DNA of 64,000 bases from Pseudovibrio denitrificans JCM 12308 (GCF_001310815.1 NZ_BAZK01000007.1:186001-250000); one strand, 5' to 3'; shown: positions 1 to 10,358, counted from the first letter of the stretch. The notes: generated by a model not told the origin, from the letters alone. Translations and numbers: made by a program.

Positions 1-315
1 AACTTCCTTGGATGCCTGAATCTTACGGGCAACCTTGGATGTCCAGTTGTGAGGCACGTGACAATCAGGGCAAGTCGCACGCACACCAGACCGGTTGGTA
101 TAGTGAATGGTGGTCTTGAGTTCCTGATAGACAGTGTTTTCCATCTCGTGACAACCAATACAGAATTCTTCTGTGTTGGTGACCTCCAGGGCGGTGTTGA
201 AACCACCCCAGAAGATGATGCCGGCGACAAACCCGCCAAGTGTCAGAAAGCCAAGGCTGTAATGGACACTAGGTTTGCTGATGATCTGCCAGAACCGTTT
301 GATAATTGAAATCAT
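1..315 (-). CDS. napC: NapC, tetraheme quinol dehydrogenase (3' part cut by window edge)
   Basis: Membrane-anchored c-type cytochrome of the NapC/NirT family, which passes electrons from quinol to the periplasmic NapAB complex. The visible 105 residues hold a short cytoplasmic N-terminus, one membrane helix at about residues 18-38, and the first two heme motifs, CIGCH (52-56) and CPDCH (82-86). The family has four hemes, so two are expected beyond the window edge. The ATG at 315 is 12 bases after the napB stop, so napC is the last visible gene of a napEFDABC operon on the minus strand. Confidence 0.93.
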   Translation of the reverse strand, partial: MISIIKRFWQIISKPSVHYSLGFLTLGGFVAGIIFWGGFNTALEVTNTEEFCIGCHEMENTVYQELKTTIHYTNRSGVRATCPDCHVPHNWTSKVARKIQASKEV

Positions 316-326
316 GCCTGGCGCTC

Positions 327-787
327 CTACTTCTTAGCTTCGCCTTTGAGCACTTCATCAACGTCAACGAATGTGTTCTCAACCAAAGGCTTGGATTCGG
401 TCTGAGGTACGTGACACTGGGTGCAGAAGAAGCGGCGAGGGGATACAGACGCCAGGAACTGGTTATCACGGTTCATGAAGTGCGTGATAGAGATCATTGG
501 AGCCTGAGACTGCCAATCGCTTTACGGCTGTGGCAGGTCATGCATTTGTTCAGACGCTTATCGATCTGGTAGCCGTCGATCTTGTGCGGGATCAAAGGTG
601 GCTGCTCAGGGTAGTTACGCACCTGACGTTCGTCGCTGTTCACGACTTTCGGGATACGCGGTGCGGCATCCTGAGTCAGGATGTCCGCGTTGCGCAGTTC
701 GTTGATGGAGTCAGCTGCGAAAGAGCTTGCTCCACCGAGGACTGAAAGTGCAAAGAGGCTTGCTACAACAAGTTTCAGAAGTTTCAT
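327..787 (-). CDS. napB: NapB, diheme cytochrome c subunit of periplasmic nitrate reductase (one-base frameshift)
   Basis: Small periplasmic electron-transfer subunit that takes electrons from NapC and passes them to NapA. It has a signal peptide ending near SSFA (residues 21-24) and two heme motifs, CMTCH (82-86) and CTQCH (122-126). As written, the frame stops just after the first heme motif. Adding one base near position 506, where CCTG would become CCTGG on the plus strand, restores a 153-residue protein of normal length with both hemes and a stop at 327. The break is very probably a sequencing error. The start at 787 gives a clean signal peptide. It lies between napA and napC. Confidence 0.92.
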
Positions 788-795
788 GGCGTACC

Positions 796-3292
796 TCACA
801 CGGCTACGATCTTGACCGCGCACTTCTTGAAGTCGGTCTGTTTAGAAAGTGGATCGGTTGCATCCAGAGTCACCTTGTTGATGAGCTGGCTTGCATCGAA
901 GAACGGTACAAACACGAGGCCTTTTGGCGGCTTGTTACGGCCACGGGTCTCAATGCGGGTGGTGATTTCGCCACGACGGGAGATCACGCGCACTTCAGAA
1001 CCACGGCGCAGGCCTTTTGCTTTTGCATCATCCGGGTGCATGTAGCACAGAGCGTCTGGAACAGCTTTGTAAAGCTCAGGTACGCGCTGGGTCATGGTGC
1101 CGGTGTGCCAGTGTTCGATCACACGACCGGTGCAGAGCCAGAAATCGTACTCTTCATCAGGCATTTCCGGTGGTGCTTCGTAAGGCAGTGCGAAGATGCG
1201 AGCCTTACCGTCTTTATGACCGTAGAACTCGTAGCCTTTGCCCTTGCCAACGTACGGGTCAGAACCTTCGCGGAAGCGCCACTGGGTTTCTTTGCCGTTT
1301 ACGACAGGCCAGCGCAGACCGCGCTCCTGATGGTATGTGTCGAAGTCTGCCAGATCGTGCGCTTTGCCGCGACCGAATGTGGCGTATTCTTCGAACAGGC
1401 CTTTCTGAATGTAGAAACCGAAGTCTTTTGCTTCCTGGTTCTCGTAATCAGGGTTCAGCTGAGACACTGGGAACTTGTCAACCTGACCGTTTGCGAACAG
1501 GACGTCGAACAGTGTTTTACCGCGGTATTCTGGTGCTTTTTCAAGCAGTTCTTCTGGCCATACGTCTTCAACTTTGAAGCGCTTGGAGAATTCAACGGTC
1601 TGCCAAAGGTCAGACTTTGCTTCACCTGGTGCGTTTACCAGCTGGTTCCAGAACTGGGTACGACGCTCAGCGTTACCGTATGCACCTTCTTTTTCCACCC
1701 ACATAGCGGTTGGGAGGATCAAGTCAGCTGCCATTGCAGAAACGGTTGGGTATGGATCAGAAACCACGACGAAGTTTTCTGGGTTTCTCCAACCTGGGTA
1801 GATTTCTTCTACAACGTTCGGGCCAGCCTGCATGTTGTTGGTGACCTGGGTCCAGTAGAAGTTCAGCTTGCCGTCTTTAAGCATACGGGACTGCAGAACA
1901 GCGTGGTAACCAGGCTTTGCAGGAATAGTACCTTCTGGCAGTTTCCAGATTTTCTCTGCAATTTCACGATGTTTAGGGTTCTTCACAACCATGTCTGCTG
2001 GCAGACGGTGTGCGAAGGTACCAACTTCACGTGCAGTGCCACAAGCGGATGGCTGACCAGTCAGAGAGAATGGACCGCAACCTGGCTTGGAGATTTTTCC
2101 GGTGAGCAGGTGGATGTTGTAGAACATCTGGTTGACCCAAACACCGCGTGTGTGCTGGTTCGCACCCATGGTCCAGAGGGACATAACCTTCTTGTTTGGA
2201 TCAGCGTAAAGCTTCGCCAGTTCCAGCAAGCGGCTTGCAGGAACACCAGACATCTTCTCAGCGTATTCGAGAGTGTATGGCTTAACGAACTCAGCATACT
2301 CTTCGAAGGAGATCTCTTTAGAACCGCCTGCTTTGTCTGCGTTTTTCGCAGCTTTCTGCAGCGGGTGCTCTGGGCGCAGACCGTAACCGATGTCCTGATT
2401 GCCAAGACGGAAGTTGGTGTGCTTGCTGACGAAGTCCATGTCCACGGCTTCGTTCTCGATGATGTAATTTGCGATGAAGTTCGCAATCACGAGATCGGTC
2501 TGTGGAGTGAAGACCATTGGGATGTCAGCAAGGTCGAAGCTGCGGTGTTCGTAGGTGGACAGAACAGCAACTTTAACATCCGGGTTGGACAGACGACGGT
2601 CAGTCAGACGGGTCCACAGAACCGGGTGCATTTCTGCCATGTTGGAACCCCAGAGCACGAATGCGTCTGCGTTCTCAAAGTCGTCATAGCAGCCCATTGG
2701 CTCATCGATGCCGAAGGTACGCATGAATGCGCCCACAGCAGAAGCCATGCAGTGACGTGCGTTCGGGTCAATGGTGTTGGAGCGGAAGCCGGCTTTCCAG
2801 AGCTTTGCAGCTGCGTAGCCTTCCCAAACAGTCCACTGGCCTGAGCCGAACATGCCTACAGAGTAAGGGCCGTTCTTTTTGATCGCTTCTTTGGCTTTGT
2901 CAGCATGATGTCGAAAGCTTCATCCCAGGATACTGGTGTGAACTCGCCTTCTTTGTTGTACTTGCCGTCTTTCTTACGCAGCAGTGGCTGCTCAAGACGG
3001 TCCTTGCCGTACATGATCTTGGAAAGGAAGTAACCTTTTACGCAGTTCAGACCGCGGTTAACCGGGCTCTTCGCGTCACCATGTGTTGCAACAACGCGGC
3101 CGCCTTTGGTTGCCACCATGATGGAACAACCGGTGCCGCAGAAACGACAAGCAGCTTTAGACCATTTCAGGTCGGTTTTGCTGGAGTCGGTAACAAGGTT
3201 AGACGCTTGTGCCGGAAGGCTTGCCCCGGCCGCGGCTGCTGCAGCTGCAACGGCCTGCGCTTGATGACAGCGCGTCTTGTTAGTTTAATCAT
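796..3292 (-). CDS. napA: NapA, catalytic subunit of periplasmic nitrate reductase (two one-base frameshifts)
   Basis: Reduces nitrate to nitrite in the periplasm with a bis-MGD molybdenum cofactor and one 4Fe-4S cluster. The N-terminus has twin arginines ([10 protein letters not shown]) and an Ala-rich stretch, a Tat signal. The cluster cysteines follow C-X2-C-X3-C-X27-C (C49, C52, C56, C84). The Mo-ligand cysteine lies in the motif ARHCMAS. Two one-base losses break the frame, near 3257 (CCTGG read as CCTG) and near 2904 (coding ATGGCT read as ATGCT). With both repaired the protein is 832 residues, the usual NapA length. Its ATG overlaps the napD stop (3289-3292). A 705-residue open frame on the opposite strand is a shadow. 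Confidence 0.95.
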
Positions 3293-3627
3293 GAGCAAGT
3301 CCCCTCGGGTTGAATGTCACCCTGATCAGAAATCACAATTGAATTGAGGTCGGTGGTGTCGGTCTGATGGAAAATGAGTGATGCGGTGATCACGTGATCC
3401 ATTTTCTGGATCTCGGTCAGCGCATTGGCGATGTCGCGCTCGCTCGTGGTTTCCAACGTCACGATAATCTTTTCGGTGTCAGGCACATCCGCGATCTCAG
3501 CAGAAGGCATCTGTTCGATGGCCGCGCAAACCTGGTCCCGCTTTTCCGGGATTGCCTGGATCAGCACACTGGAAATGTGCCAGACCCCGGCAGGTTCTTC
3601 GCGCTCAACGGCTGTTGCATTACGCAT
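3289..3627 (-). CDS. napD: NapD, chaperone for NapA maturation
   Basis: Small cytoplasmic chaperone of the NapD family that binds the NapA Tat signal and holds back export until the cofactor is inserted. The 112-residue product has the typical ferredoxin-like core, beginning after a variable N-terminus with WHISSVLIQAIPEK, followed by a helix-strand pattern through MDHVITASLIFHQ. The gene overlaps napF by 8 bases upstream and napA by 4 bases downstream, so its translation is probably coupled to both. The start is that of the longest frame; the conserved core begins near residue 16. Confidence 0.9.
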   Translation of the reverse strand: MRNATAVEREEPAGVWHISSVLIQAIPEKRDQVCAAIEQMPSAEIADVPDTEKIIVTLETTSERDIANALTEIQKMDHVITASLIFHQTDTTDLNSIVISDQGDIQPEGTCS

Positions 3628-4144
3628 TTGCTAAGCTTTCCTGGCTCGTGTTGCTTTGGTCGTTCAAACTGATGGCATCCACTGGGCAGGCAACGAGGCA
3701 AGCGCCGCAACCGCTGCACTGGTCTGCGTCCAGTTGGATCTGTCCTGCTGGTGGTGTGCGCAGGTCAAACCGGAGAGCTCTTGGGTCACAGCAGTCAGTG
3801 CAGGTCCGGCAGGAAACGCCTTTCTGCAGCAAGCAGGCCTCTTGCTTTAAGTCTGCTGTAAGTCTCCAGGGTGCTTCTGAAAGGTCGAAGAGACCGTCTT
3901 CAGGGCACGCTTTTGCGCACTCTTCACAAAATGTGCATTCGCCAACACCAGGTTTCAGAAATGGCCGGTTATCATCGCTGAATAGAATGCCTTCCGGGCA
4001 GGCTTTGACGCATTCAAAGCAACCGGTGCATTTGTCTTCAATCCGCTGTTCGCTTGTCCATGGCGGACGAAACGGGTTCGCCACTTCTGGTTTAGCGCTT
4101 AGACGGGTAAAGAATGCTCTGCGAGAAAGGTTGGCCACTGTCAC
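3620..4144 (-). CDS. napF: NapF, ferredoxin-type iron-sulfur protein
   Basis: Cytoplasmic protein of the NapF family, linked to NapA maturation and electron supply. The 174 residues hold Cys clusters of the C-X2-C-X2-C-X3-CP type: CTGCFECVKACP, CTFCEECAKACP and a C-terminal CSGCGACLVACP, enough for three 4Fe-4S clusters. A further Cys-rich stretch, CRTCTDCC, lies between the second and third. The N-terminus carries an RR pair (NLSRRAFFTRL), also seen in other NapF proteins. The gene lies 3 bases after napE and overlaps napD. Confidence 0.92.
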   Translation of the reverse strand: MTVANLSRRAFFTRLSAKPEVANPFRPPWTSEQRIEDKCTGCFECVKACPEGILFSDDNRPFLKPGVGECTFCEECAKACPEDGLFDLSEAPWRLTADLKQEACLLQKGVSCRTCTDCCDPRALRFDLRTPPAGQIQLDADQCSGCGACLVACPVDAISLNDQSNTSQESLANA

Positions 4145-4147
4145 CTC

Positions 4148-4327
4148 TTAGAATGATGGTGGGCCAAGCAGGATCTGCGACATCCAGATAAGGAAACCAT
4201 ATCCGGCAACCGCTGCAGTCATCAGAACTGGAGCCAGGACAACCGCCAGCAACAGGAATGCTGTGCGCTCGCGACCTTTGCTCACTTCTGGAGTGGTAGT
4301 CTGGGTGTTTTGGCTTATGCCAGCCAT
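4148..4327 (-). CDS. napE: NapE, small membrane protein of the nitrate reductase operon
   Basis: 59-residue protein of the NapE family, of unknown exact role, usually the first gene of nap operons in alphaproteobacteria. A charged N-terminus (SKGRERT) is followed by one hydrophobic helix at about residues 22-50. I place the start at the ATG at 4327, not at an upstream in-frame start, because GGAG lies 7 bases before it and the length then matches the family. It opens the operon napE-F-D-A-B-C. Confidence 0.85.
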   Translation of the reverse strand: MAGISQNTQTTTPEVSKGRERTAFLLLAVVLAPVLMTAAVAGYGFLIWMSQILLGPPSF

Positions 4328-4443
4328 TTGCGTACTCCGGTCTAACAGCTGCTTTTGGCAGCTATTGATTGGAGCAGACACCGTTACGTTATACGTGCCC
4401 GCTCGTACGCGCAGGAACCTAGAGGAATTAGAAAAAGTACAAA

Positions 4444-4457
4444 TTGAGTGCAATCAA
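4444..4457 (-). promoter_or_regulatory. FNR/DNR-type binding site upstream of nap operon
   Basis: The sequence TTGAGTGCAATCAA matches the FNR-family consensus TTGAT-N4-ATCAA with one change (G for T in the first half). It lies 117 bases upstream of the napE start in an AT-rich gap. A weaker half-match, TTGAT-ATTT-CGCAA, lies at 4483-4496. Control of nap by oxygen or nitric oxide through an FNR-family activator is known in other proteobacteria; here it is an inference from the motif. Confidence 0.7.
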
Positions 4458-4518
4458 TTTTGAATTAGTAGATTTTTTCTCTTTGATATTTCGCAATATA
4501 TAAGTGCATGATGCATTT

Positions 4519-4594
4519 CTAATATATAATCTATATTAGCATATTCAAATATAGTGAAGTTTAACCTTTGAGAAATCGCTAATATATACTTAGC
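4519..4594. repeat. AT-rich inverted repeats with a recurring CTAATATATA core
   Basis: CTAATATA and TATATTAG form a perfect 8-bp inverted repeat with a 5-base spacer at 4519-4539. A second, shorter one (GCTAA, 7 bases, TTAGC) lies at 4578-4594. Both start with CTAATATATA, and AATATATAA occurs again at 4494. The spacing and shared core suggest an operator for the divergent promoter region, but no regulator is identified. The gap 4328-4654 holds no gene. Confidence 0.4.
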
Positions 4595-4654
4595 GGCGAA
4601 ATTCTGCGGATTCACAGTGGGTTAAATAGCAGATTTCGCAAGGTAAGTCCTTAA

Positions 4655-4684
4655 CAAAAAACGGCCTCCGCTAGGGGAGGCCGT
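4655..4684 (-). terminator. Rho-independent terminator of the RND efflux operon
   Basis: On the minus strand ACGGCCTCC pairs with GGAGGCCGT around a short CTAG-containing loop, and the stem is followed by six T. It lies 15 bases after the stop of the RND pump gene, as expected for a transcript ending there. Confidence 0.85.
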
Positions 4685-4698
4685 ATCGTAAGGTTCAT

Positions 4699-7600
4699 TT
4701 AAGCTTTTTCTAGAGGGAAACCCTCAGGTTTTATATCTCCGTTATTCTTTGGGGATTTTTCTAAAATCGCCTGCTTTTCCTCAGCCTCACGGGCTTCTTT
4801 TCGCTCCATTTGCGCATATTCCAATGCGTTATCGCGTTTGCCGAAGAAAAAGACGCGAATATCTTCTGCTATGGCGACAAGTACTGGAATCAGGATCAAA
4901 GTAATAAGCGTCCCGAAAATCTCCCCATAAGCAAGGGAGACCGCAGCCGGGATCAGGTACATGGCCTGCTCGGAGGTTTCGCTCATCAGCGGCATCAGAC
5001 CAGCGACAGTTGTCGCCGTTGTCAGGAAGATTGCCTGGAAGCGATCCATGCCGCTGCGCTCCGTCGCCTCGATGTGCTCGACACCCTCCTCACGCAGATG
5101 AAGGTAGTGAGTGACCATGACGAGGGAGTCGTTGACGATCACACCGATCAGTGCCAACAAGCCGAAGATAGACATCATGCTGAACGGGATGCCGATGATG
5201 GCGTGGCCCAATATGGCCCCGACAACACCAAATGGTACCACGGACATAATGATCAGCGGCTTGAAGTAGGACTTCAGCGGGATCGCCAACAGCACAAAGA
5301 TGAGGAAACAGGTGATGATCAGGCGCGGTTCATGTTGCCTTTCACTTCACCCATTTCCTCCAGTTCGCCACCCTGCTTAATTTTCACGCCGGGATACTTC
5401 TGTTGTAGTTGGGGCACAACGGAGGTGAAGATATCCTGACCGAGCTCGGCAGGAGCAACGATCTGTTTGTTGATGTCAGCTTCGATAGTGGCGACCTGAT
5501 CGCCGTTTCTGCGGTACACGAACCCAGGCACGTATCGTGCCTCGATGTTGGCGACAGATTGCAGAGTGACCCAATCCCCGTTTGCACTGCGCAAGCGGGA
5601 TTGCAGCAGATCCTCAATGGCATCACGTGCATCCAGCGTGTTGCGGACAATGACGCGAACCTCTGAGTTGCCACGCTGGATGCGCTGTGCCTCACCACCG
5701 CCAAACTGGTTGGAGACCTGACTGGCGAGCCGCTCAGCGGTAAAGCCGAGATGGCGTGCTTCAGGTTTCACTGTCAGGCGCAGTTCTGGCTGGCCTGCCT
5801 TAAAGGTGTCGCGCAGATTGCTGACACCGGCACGTTGGCCAAGCTGTTCCATCAGCTCCGCGCTTGCTAGCTTCAGTTGCTCTGCGTCTTCGCCAAACAG
5901 ACGGATCTTGAAACCGCCACCGATCTCTTCAAAGCCCGAGAAGGTGAGTTTGGAAACACCTTCCAAAGTACCGGTGCGGTCCTGCCATTCACGCAGAATA
6001 TCCGCTGTCTTAGCTTCTCCGCGTTCTTCCAGAGGGCGAAGCTCTGCGTAGATGGTCGCATTGGTGCTGTCTGAAACAATGCGGAAGATGTTCTGAATGA
6101 CGCCACCCACGTCCGGCTGTTTCTCGGCGTACTGCCGATCAACCGCATGGGCCATGTCTTCGATGAGCGTGATGTTGCTCTGTGCCAGGTTGAACGGAGC
6201 CCGCGGATCCATCTCCATGTTCACCACGATGTATTGCCCCGGAATTTCCGGAAAGAACACTGAATGGATCTTACCCTTCCACATCAACCCGAACACGAGC
6301 GCCGCCACAGCAATGAAGCCGACCAGAACAGCATAACGCTGACGGATCGCCCATTTGAGGGTTGGAAAGTAGATGGTGTCACGGAACCAGAACAAACCAC
6401 CACGCGCCACGCCTTGCACCTTGCCCCAGGACCGGGAGAAGATGTTCTGCTTCTTCTCATCCAACGAGATGTAAGCAAGGTGTGCTGGCAGAATGAACTT
6501 ACTCTCAAACAACGAGAACAGCAGCGCCAGAATAACAATGCCGGAGAAGCTGCCAAGGATCTTGCCAAGCTCACTCTTCATCAGCAGCATCGGGAAGAAG
6601 GCCGCCGTCGTTGTCAGCACACCGAAGATGGTGGCCACAGCGACTTTATGGACGCCCGCAGCCGTTCCCTTCAACGGGTTCGCATAACGCTTGCGTTGTT
6701 CAAAGACACTTTCCCCCACGACCACGGCATCATCCACGAGGATACCGAGGGCAATGATGAGGCCGAACGTGGTGATGTCGTTGAGCGAGTAGTCGATCCA
6801 TCCCGTGGTGGCCACAGCAAACGCACCAGCCAGCGAGATCGGGATCCCCATCGCAACCCAGAAGGCCAGCTTCATGTTGAGGAACAGCGATAGCATCAGC
6901 AGCACAAGCGCCAGACCCTGCAGGGCGTTGGAGCTGAGAAGGCTGAGACGATCCTCAATGTAATCACTGGAGTTGCCCCAGACATCCACCTTTACACCGC
7001 TTGGCAGTGTGCTGCGGAAGTCCGCGATGATGCTCTTCACATCCTCAGAGACATTAATAAGGTTGTCTTTGCGGCCAATCAGAACTTCCAGCCCGACAGA
7101 CTCTTTGCCGTTGAAGCGGGCTTCCATATCAATGTCAGCGAACGCATCTTCTACAGTGGCGATATCGCCCAGAGTTGTCGTCGTGCCATCGTCCCACTCG
7201 ATGACCGGAATGCGCTCGAAGTCGGCTTTATAATAGGCCTGACTGTCAGCGCGCAAAGAGATGTACCCGCCCTCGGTCTTCAGCGTACCACCTGGGAAAT
7301 AGAGCGATGAGGCACGGATGCGGTTCATCACCTGCTCAGGCGTCAGGTTCAGGCGCTCAAGCGTGTACGGCTCCAGCCCGATCTTGATCTGCTCGGTCTG
7401 CAGGCCCCACTGTTTCAGGCGCGACACTTCCGGGCTGGCCAGCAACTTATTGCGCAGTTGGCGTGCAATGCGCTGCAAGGTTTTGAAATCAGCATCCCCA
7501 TAGACCTGCACGAACATGGCAGGCATATCCATGCTCTCTTTTTCAATAACAGGCCGCTCTGCTTTCTTCGGCAGATTGTAGATGCCATCTACTTTGAGGC

Positions 7601-7928
7601 GGATGTCATCCAGAAGCGTGCTGAGTTTGGTGTCACTGGTCTTCTTAACAGAGACAGTTGAGAGCCCCGGCTGCGAGAGTGAGCTGATGTGTTTGACACC
7701 CGCCAACCCTTCAAGCGCCTTCTCCACCTTGCGCGTGATCTGCTTATCAACCTGCTCGGTGTAGCCATTTGGTAGAACGGTGGTGATCGTTACTGTGTCC
7801 GCTGGTAGCTTGGGGAAGCCCTCGATGCGGATGTTCATAAGAGAGGACACCCCGACAAGTAAGATGAACGCCATTATGAGATTGGCAGCGACCGGATTTC
7901 GGATGAACCAGTTTGTGAGCCACGTCAT
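4699..7928 (-). CDS. RND multidrug efflux permease (one-base frameshift)
   Basis: Inner-membrane proton-driven efflux pump of the AcrB/HAE1 type. After repair it is about 1076 residues. The N-terminus (NWFIRNPVAANLIMAFILL) is the typical first helix. Large periplasmic loops follow helix 1 and helix 7, and the helix 4 motif GILVDDAVVVGE carries the acidic proton-relay pair. As written, the frame stops near 5320. One missing G at about 5323 (ATCAGGCG for ATCAGGGCG on the plus strand) joins it to the C-terminal helices, which run to 4699. The gene starts 3 bases after the adaptor gene stop. No outer-membrane channel gene is nearby. The substrate cannot be read from sequence. Confidence 0.92.
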
Positions 7929-7931
7929 GGG

Positions 7932-9062
7932 TTAGTGCCCCGCTGGTGTTGGGGCAACATGCTGACCCGGCAGGAATGCGGCCATTGGCAACTGAACAAC
8001 GCGTTTTTCACCTAAATCGCGCAAAACTTCGGGCATATGAACGATGATGTCTGTGTCATCGCGGAAGATGACGTCGGCCTCAAAACGCTGCAGTTCGTCT
8101 TTGTTGTTCAGGAACCAGATGAAGCCTTCCTGTGTCAGCGCCGTTGCTGGCAGCTTCAGGCTGTCTTGAACGGTTCGGCTTTGCAGTTCCACGGTGACGA
8201 ACTCACCCGGCAGAATGGAGGTTTCAGGCGTGTTGACCACTTCCAGAAACAGCTGATACCTGCGGGATTTTGGGTCAAGGAACCCACCGCCGCGTTGGAT
8301 TTTAGCGAGGCCAACCATTTCCTTGCTGGAGTTATAGATCTTGGCCGGAAACTCCCTCCACGCTTTCTCCAGCAGGTCCCACTGGTCTTTATCCAGCGAA
8401 ACGGTGATGTCCAACTGCTCTGCGTCGAGCAGAGTAAAGAGCGTATCACCCACCGAGATACTTTGGCCGATGCTGACATGGCGCTTGGTCACAAAACCGC
8501 TAAACGGGGCTTTGATGGTGGTCGCGTTCACATCGTACTGAGCGACTTTCACCTTCTGAACCGCAGCTTCCAGCGCTTTTTCGGCAACGCGCAACTCCGG
8601 AATATGCACGGCCATCTCCGGCGGCTCTTCCTGTGGGTTCACAGCGCGCCAGTTTTTCAGCGCAAGAATGTGCTTGTTCTGCTTTTTCTTCAGATTGAAC
8701 TCAGCGGTGGACTGCTGGTATCTGGCGTCTTCCAGCTGTGCTTCATAAGTGTGCTTTTCCAACTCTGCCATGGCTTCGCCTTTGGCAACCTGCTTGCCCT
8801 CCAGTGCTTGGGGAGCAACTGTGAGCAATTTGCCGGAGACCTGCGCTTTCAGATCAGCAGTCCAGCGCGGGCGAACTTCTGCGAAAACAGAGATATGGCC
8901 GGTGTTGTCGTTTGCCTGTGCGGTCACATAGCTGACAACCGGCAGCGCAACTTCTTTTTCTTCAATGTCGACATCACTTGTGTCTTCGAGCGAAAGAACA
9001 TAGGTACCAACAGCTCCCAGCAGCACCAGTGCTGCTGACAACCACACAATCCGCTTGGACAT
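7932..9062 (-). CDS. RND efflux periplasmic adaptor (membrane fusion protein)
   Basis: 376-residue HlyD/AcrA-type adaptor that links the RND pump to an outer-membrane channel. An N-terminal hydrophobic anchor (residues 5-23) is followed by a lipoyl-like half-motif, an alpha-helical hairpin at about 100-170 (QSTAEFNLKKKQNK and the partner helix), and the second lipoyl half (TIKAPFSGFV). Beta-barrel and membrane-proximal domains follow. It is the first gene of a two-gene operon with the pump. Its promoter faces the tetR gene at 9242 across 179 bases that hold two operator-like palindromes. Confidence 0.93.
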   Translation of the reverse strand: MSKRIVWLSAALVLLGAVGTYVLSLEDTSDVDIEEKEVALPVVSYVTAQANDNTGHISVFAEVRPRWTADLKAQVSGKLLTVAPQALEGKQVAKGEAMAELEKHTYEAQLEDARYQQSTAEFNLKKKQNKHILALKNWRAVNPQEEPPEMAVHIPELRVAEKALEAAVQKVKVAQYDVNATTIKAPFSGFVTKRHVSIGQSISVGDTLFTLLDAEQLDITVSLDKDQWDLLEKAWREFPAKIYNSSKEMVGLAKIQRGGGFLDPKSRRYQLFLEVVNTPETSILPGEFVTVELQSRTVQDSLKLPATALTQEGFIWFLNNKDELQRFEADVIFRDDTDIIVHMPEVLRDLGEKRVVQLPMAAFLPGQHVAPTPAGH

Positions 9063-9173
9063 TCAGTGCTCCTGAGCAATAGGTTAAATGAGGCAGATTT
9101 CAGAGTTTGTTGAAGGCCTATGAAATGACCGGTTATCGCTGAGTGAACGCCTCGTGATCACACAGATCTTGAT

Positions 9174-9225
9174 TTATGAGACGAGTGTGTATCATAATGT
9201 TTGTATGTGAGACAAGTATGTCTCA
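9174..9225. promoter_or_regulatory. Paired TetR-type operators between efflux operon and tetR
   Basis: TGAGACAAGTATGTCTCA (9208-9225) is a perfect 7-bp inverted repeat with a 4-base spacer. A degenerate copy at 9174-9197 has the arms TTATGAGAC and GTATCATAA. The centres are 31 bp apart, about three helical turns, so both would sit on the same DNA face. They lie between the divergent efflux operon and its tetR neighbour. They also help to set the tetR start, because earlier in-frame ATG codons lie inside the operators. Confidence 0.75.
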
Positions 9226-9241
9226 TAAAATGAGGGTAAAA

Positions 9242-9811
9242 ATGTTGTTGCGTGATAAAAGGGCTGTTAAGTCCCGCAGTGCCCTGATTGAAGCCGGACT
9301 GGCAGAACTGCCTGTAAATCCAACGGCTTCTCTCACGGAAATAGCGGAGATTGCCGGAATTGGCCGTGCCACGCTTTACAGACACTTTGCTTCTCGTGAA
9401 GCGCTGGTTGAGGAAATTCTGGCGGTCAGCTTTGATGATTTGGTCAACGCGTTGATGCCGATGGAGAACGAAAACCTTCGCGGCAAAAAAGCCATGCTGC
9501 GTGCTGTGGAACTGATGATGCCGCTGGCCAACAAGCTGCGATTCCTATCAACCTTCTGGGTGGAAGGGGAACGTGTCCTGAGCAAAGATCCCCGTTATGC
9601 GATGATGGAAAATGAGACAATCCTGGCCATTGAGCAAGCCAAGCAAGATGGTGACATCCGCAATGACATGCCGACGCGGTGGGTGATGAACACTTACGAT
9701 ATGCTCATCTTTACTGCGTGGGATATGAACGCCAGAGGAGAGGCCAGCATTGAAGAAGTCACGCGGTTGCTGACAACCACGTTCTTTGAAGGGGTGAGCC
9801 CCAAGTCCTGA
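9242..9811 (+). CDS. TetR/AcrR-family repressor of the RND pump
   Basis: 189-residue regulator with an N-terminal helix-turn-helix (LTEIAEIAGIGRATLYRHF) and a variable ligand-binding C-terminal part. Earlier in-frame ATG codons exist from 9176, but they fall inside two palindromes. The ATG at 9242 has GAGGG 5 bases upstream and gives a normal TetR length. It probably represses both itself and the divergent adaptor-pump operon, and is released by a pump substrate. The role is inferred from gene order and the palindromes. Confidence 0.88.
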   Translation: MLLRDKRAVKSRSALIEAGLAELPVNPTASLTEIAEIAGIGRATLYRHFASREALVEEILAVSFDDLVNALMPMENENLRGKKAMLRAVELMMPLANKLRFLSTFWVEGERVLSKDPRYAMMENETILAIEQAKQDGDIRNDMPTRWVMNTYDMLIFTAWDMNARGEASIEEVTRLLTTTFFEGVSPKS

Positions 9812-9837
9812 CGGTTCAGGCGAGCCGCTTCATGCGC

Positions 9838-10284
9838 TCACGCATCATCAAGCCGCGCGTCTCTTTGCGGGGCGCGTTTGAATGGGCCGGTCGCAGTGGC
9901 AATCAGCTGGTTCTTCTCATCAAACAGTTCTGCCTCAGCAAACAGGGTAGACTTGCCGCCACCAACCACTTTGCCTTTGGCCACCAACCGCTTGCAAATT
10001 GCCGGGGCAATGAAGTTGACGGTGAGAGACAGCGTAACAAACGGCTGTTTCCCGGTTGGATCAACAGAGGCACTGCATGAGGCTCCGCAGGCGTTGTCCA
10101 GCAACATGGTCACAATTGCGCCGTGAACCACCCCGCTCCGGTTGGCATACTTCGCATCGATATCCAACGCACAAATTGCCTTGCCTTCTTCTGGAAACAA
10201 CTCCAGCTCATACCCAATAAACCGCTGAAACTCGGTCTCGTCGCGAATGGAAATGGATTTATCGGTATTGAATGAATATGTCAC
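9838..10284 (-). CDS. PaaI-family hotdog-fold thioesterase
   Basis: 148-residue single-domain protein of the PaaI/YdiI thioesterase family, which hydrolyses acyl-CoA thioesters. The family motif appears as SGVVHGAIVTMLLDNACGAS (residues about 50-69), with the His-Gly at the start of the central helix. The C-terminal strand region (LVAKGKVVGGGKSTLFAEAELF) is typical. It is convergent with the tetR gene, 26 bases apart. The substrate is unknown. Confidence 0.85.
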   Translation of the reverse strand: MTYSFNTDKSISIRDETEFQRFIGYELELFPEEGKAICALDIDAKYANRSGVVHGAIVTMLLDNACGASCSASVDPTGKQPFVTLSLTVNFIAPAICKRLVAKGKVVGGGKSTLFAEAELFDEKNQLIATATGPFKRAPQRDARLDDA

Positions 10285-10358
10285 AGCAGCCTAGTTCCCC
10301 TCAGGTCCTAGGCATATCAGTAGCTTACTCTCTCTCAGAAATCCATTTGACCATCCGG

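Noticed and set aside
727..2844. A 705-codon open frame on the plus strand opposite napA
   Set aside because: It is antisense to a highly conserved gene, its protein is Cys/Phe/Val-rich with no domain, and it exists because of codon bias in napA.
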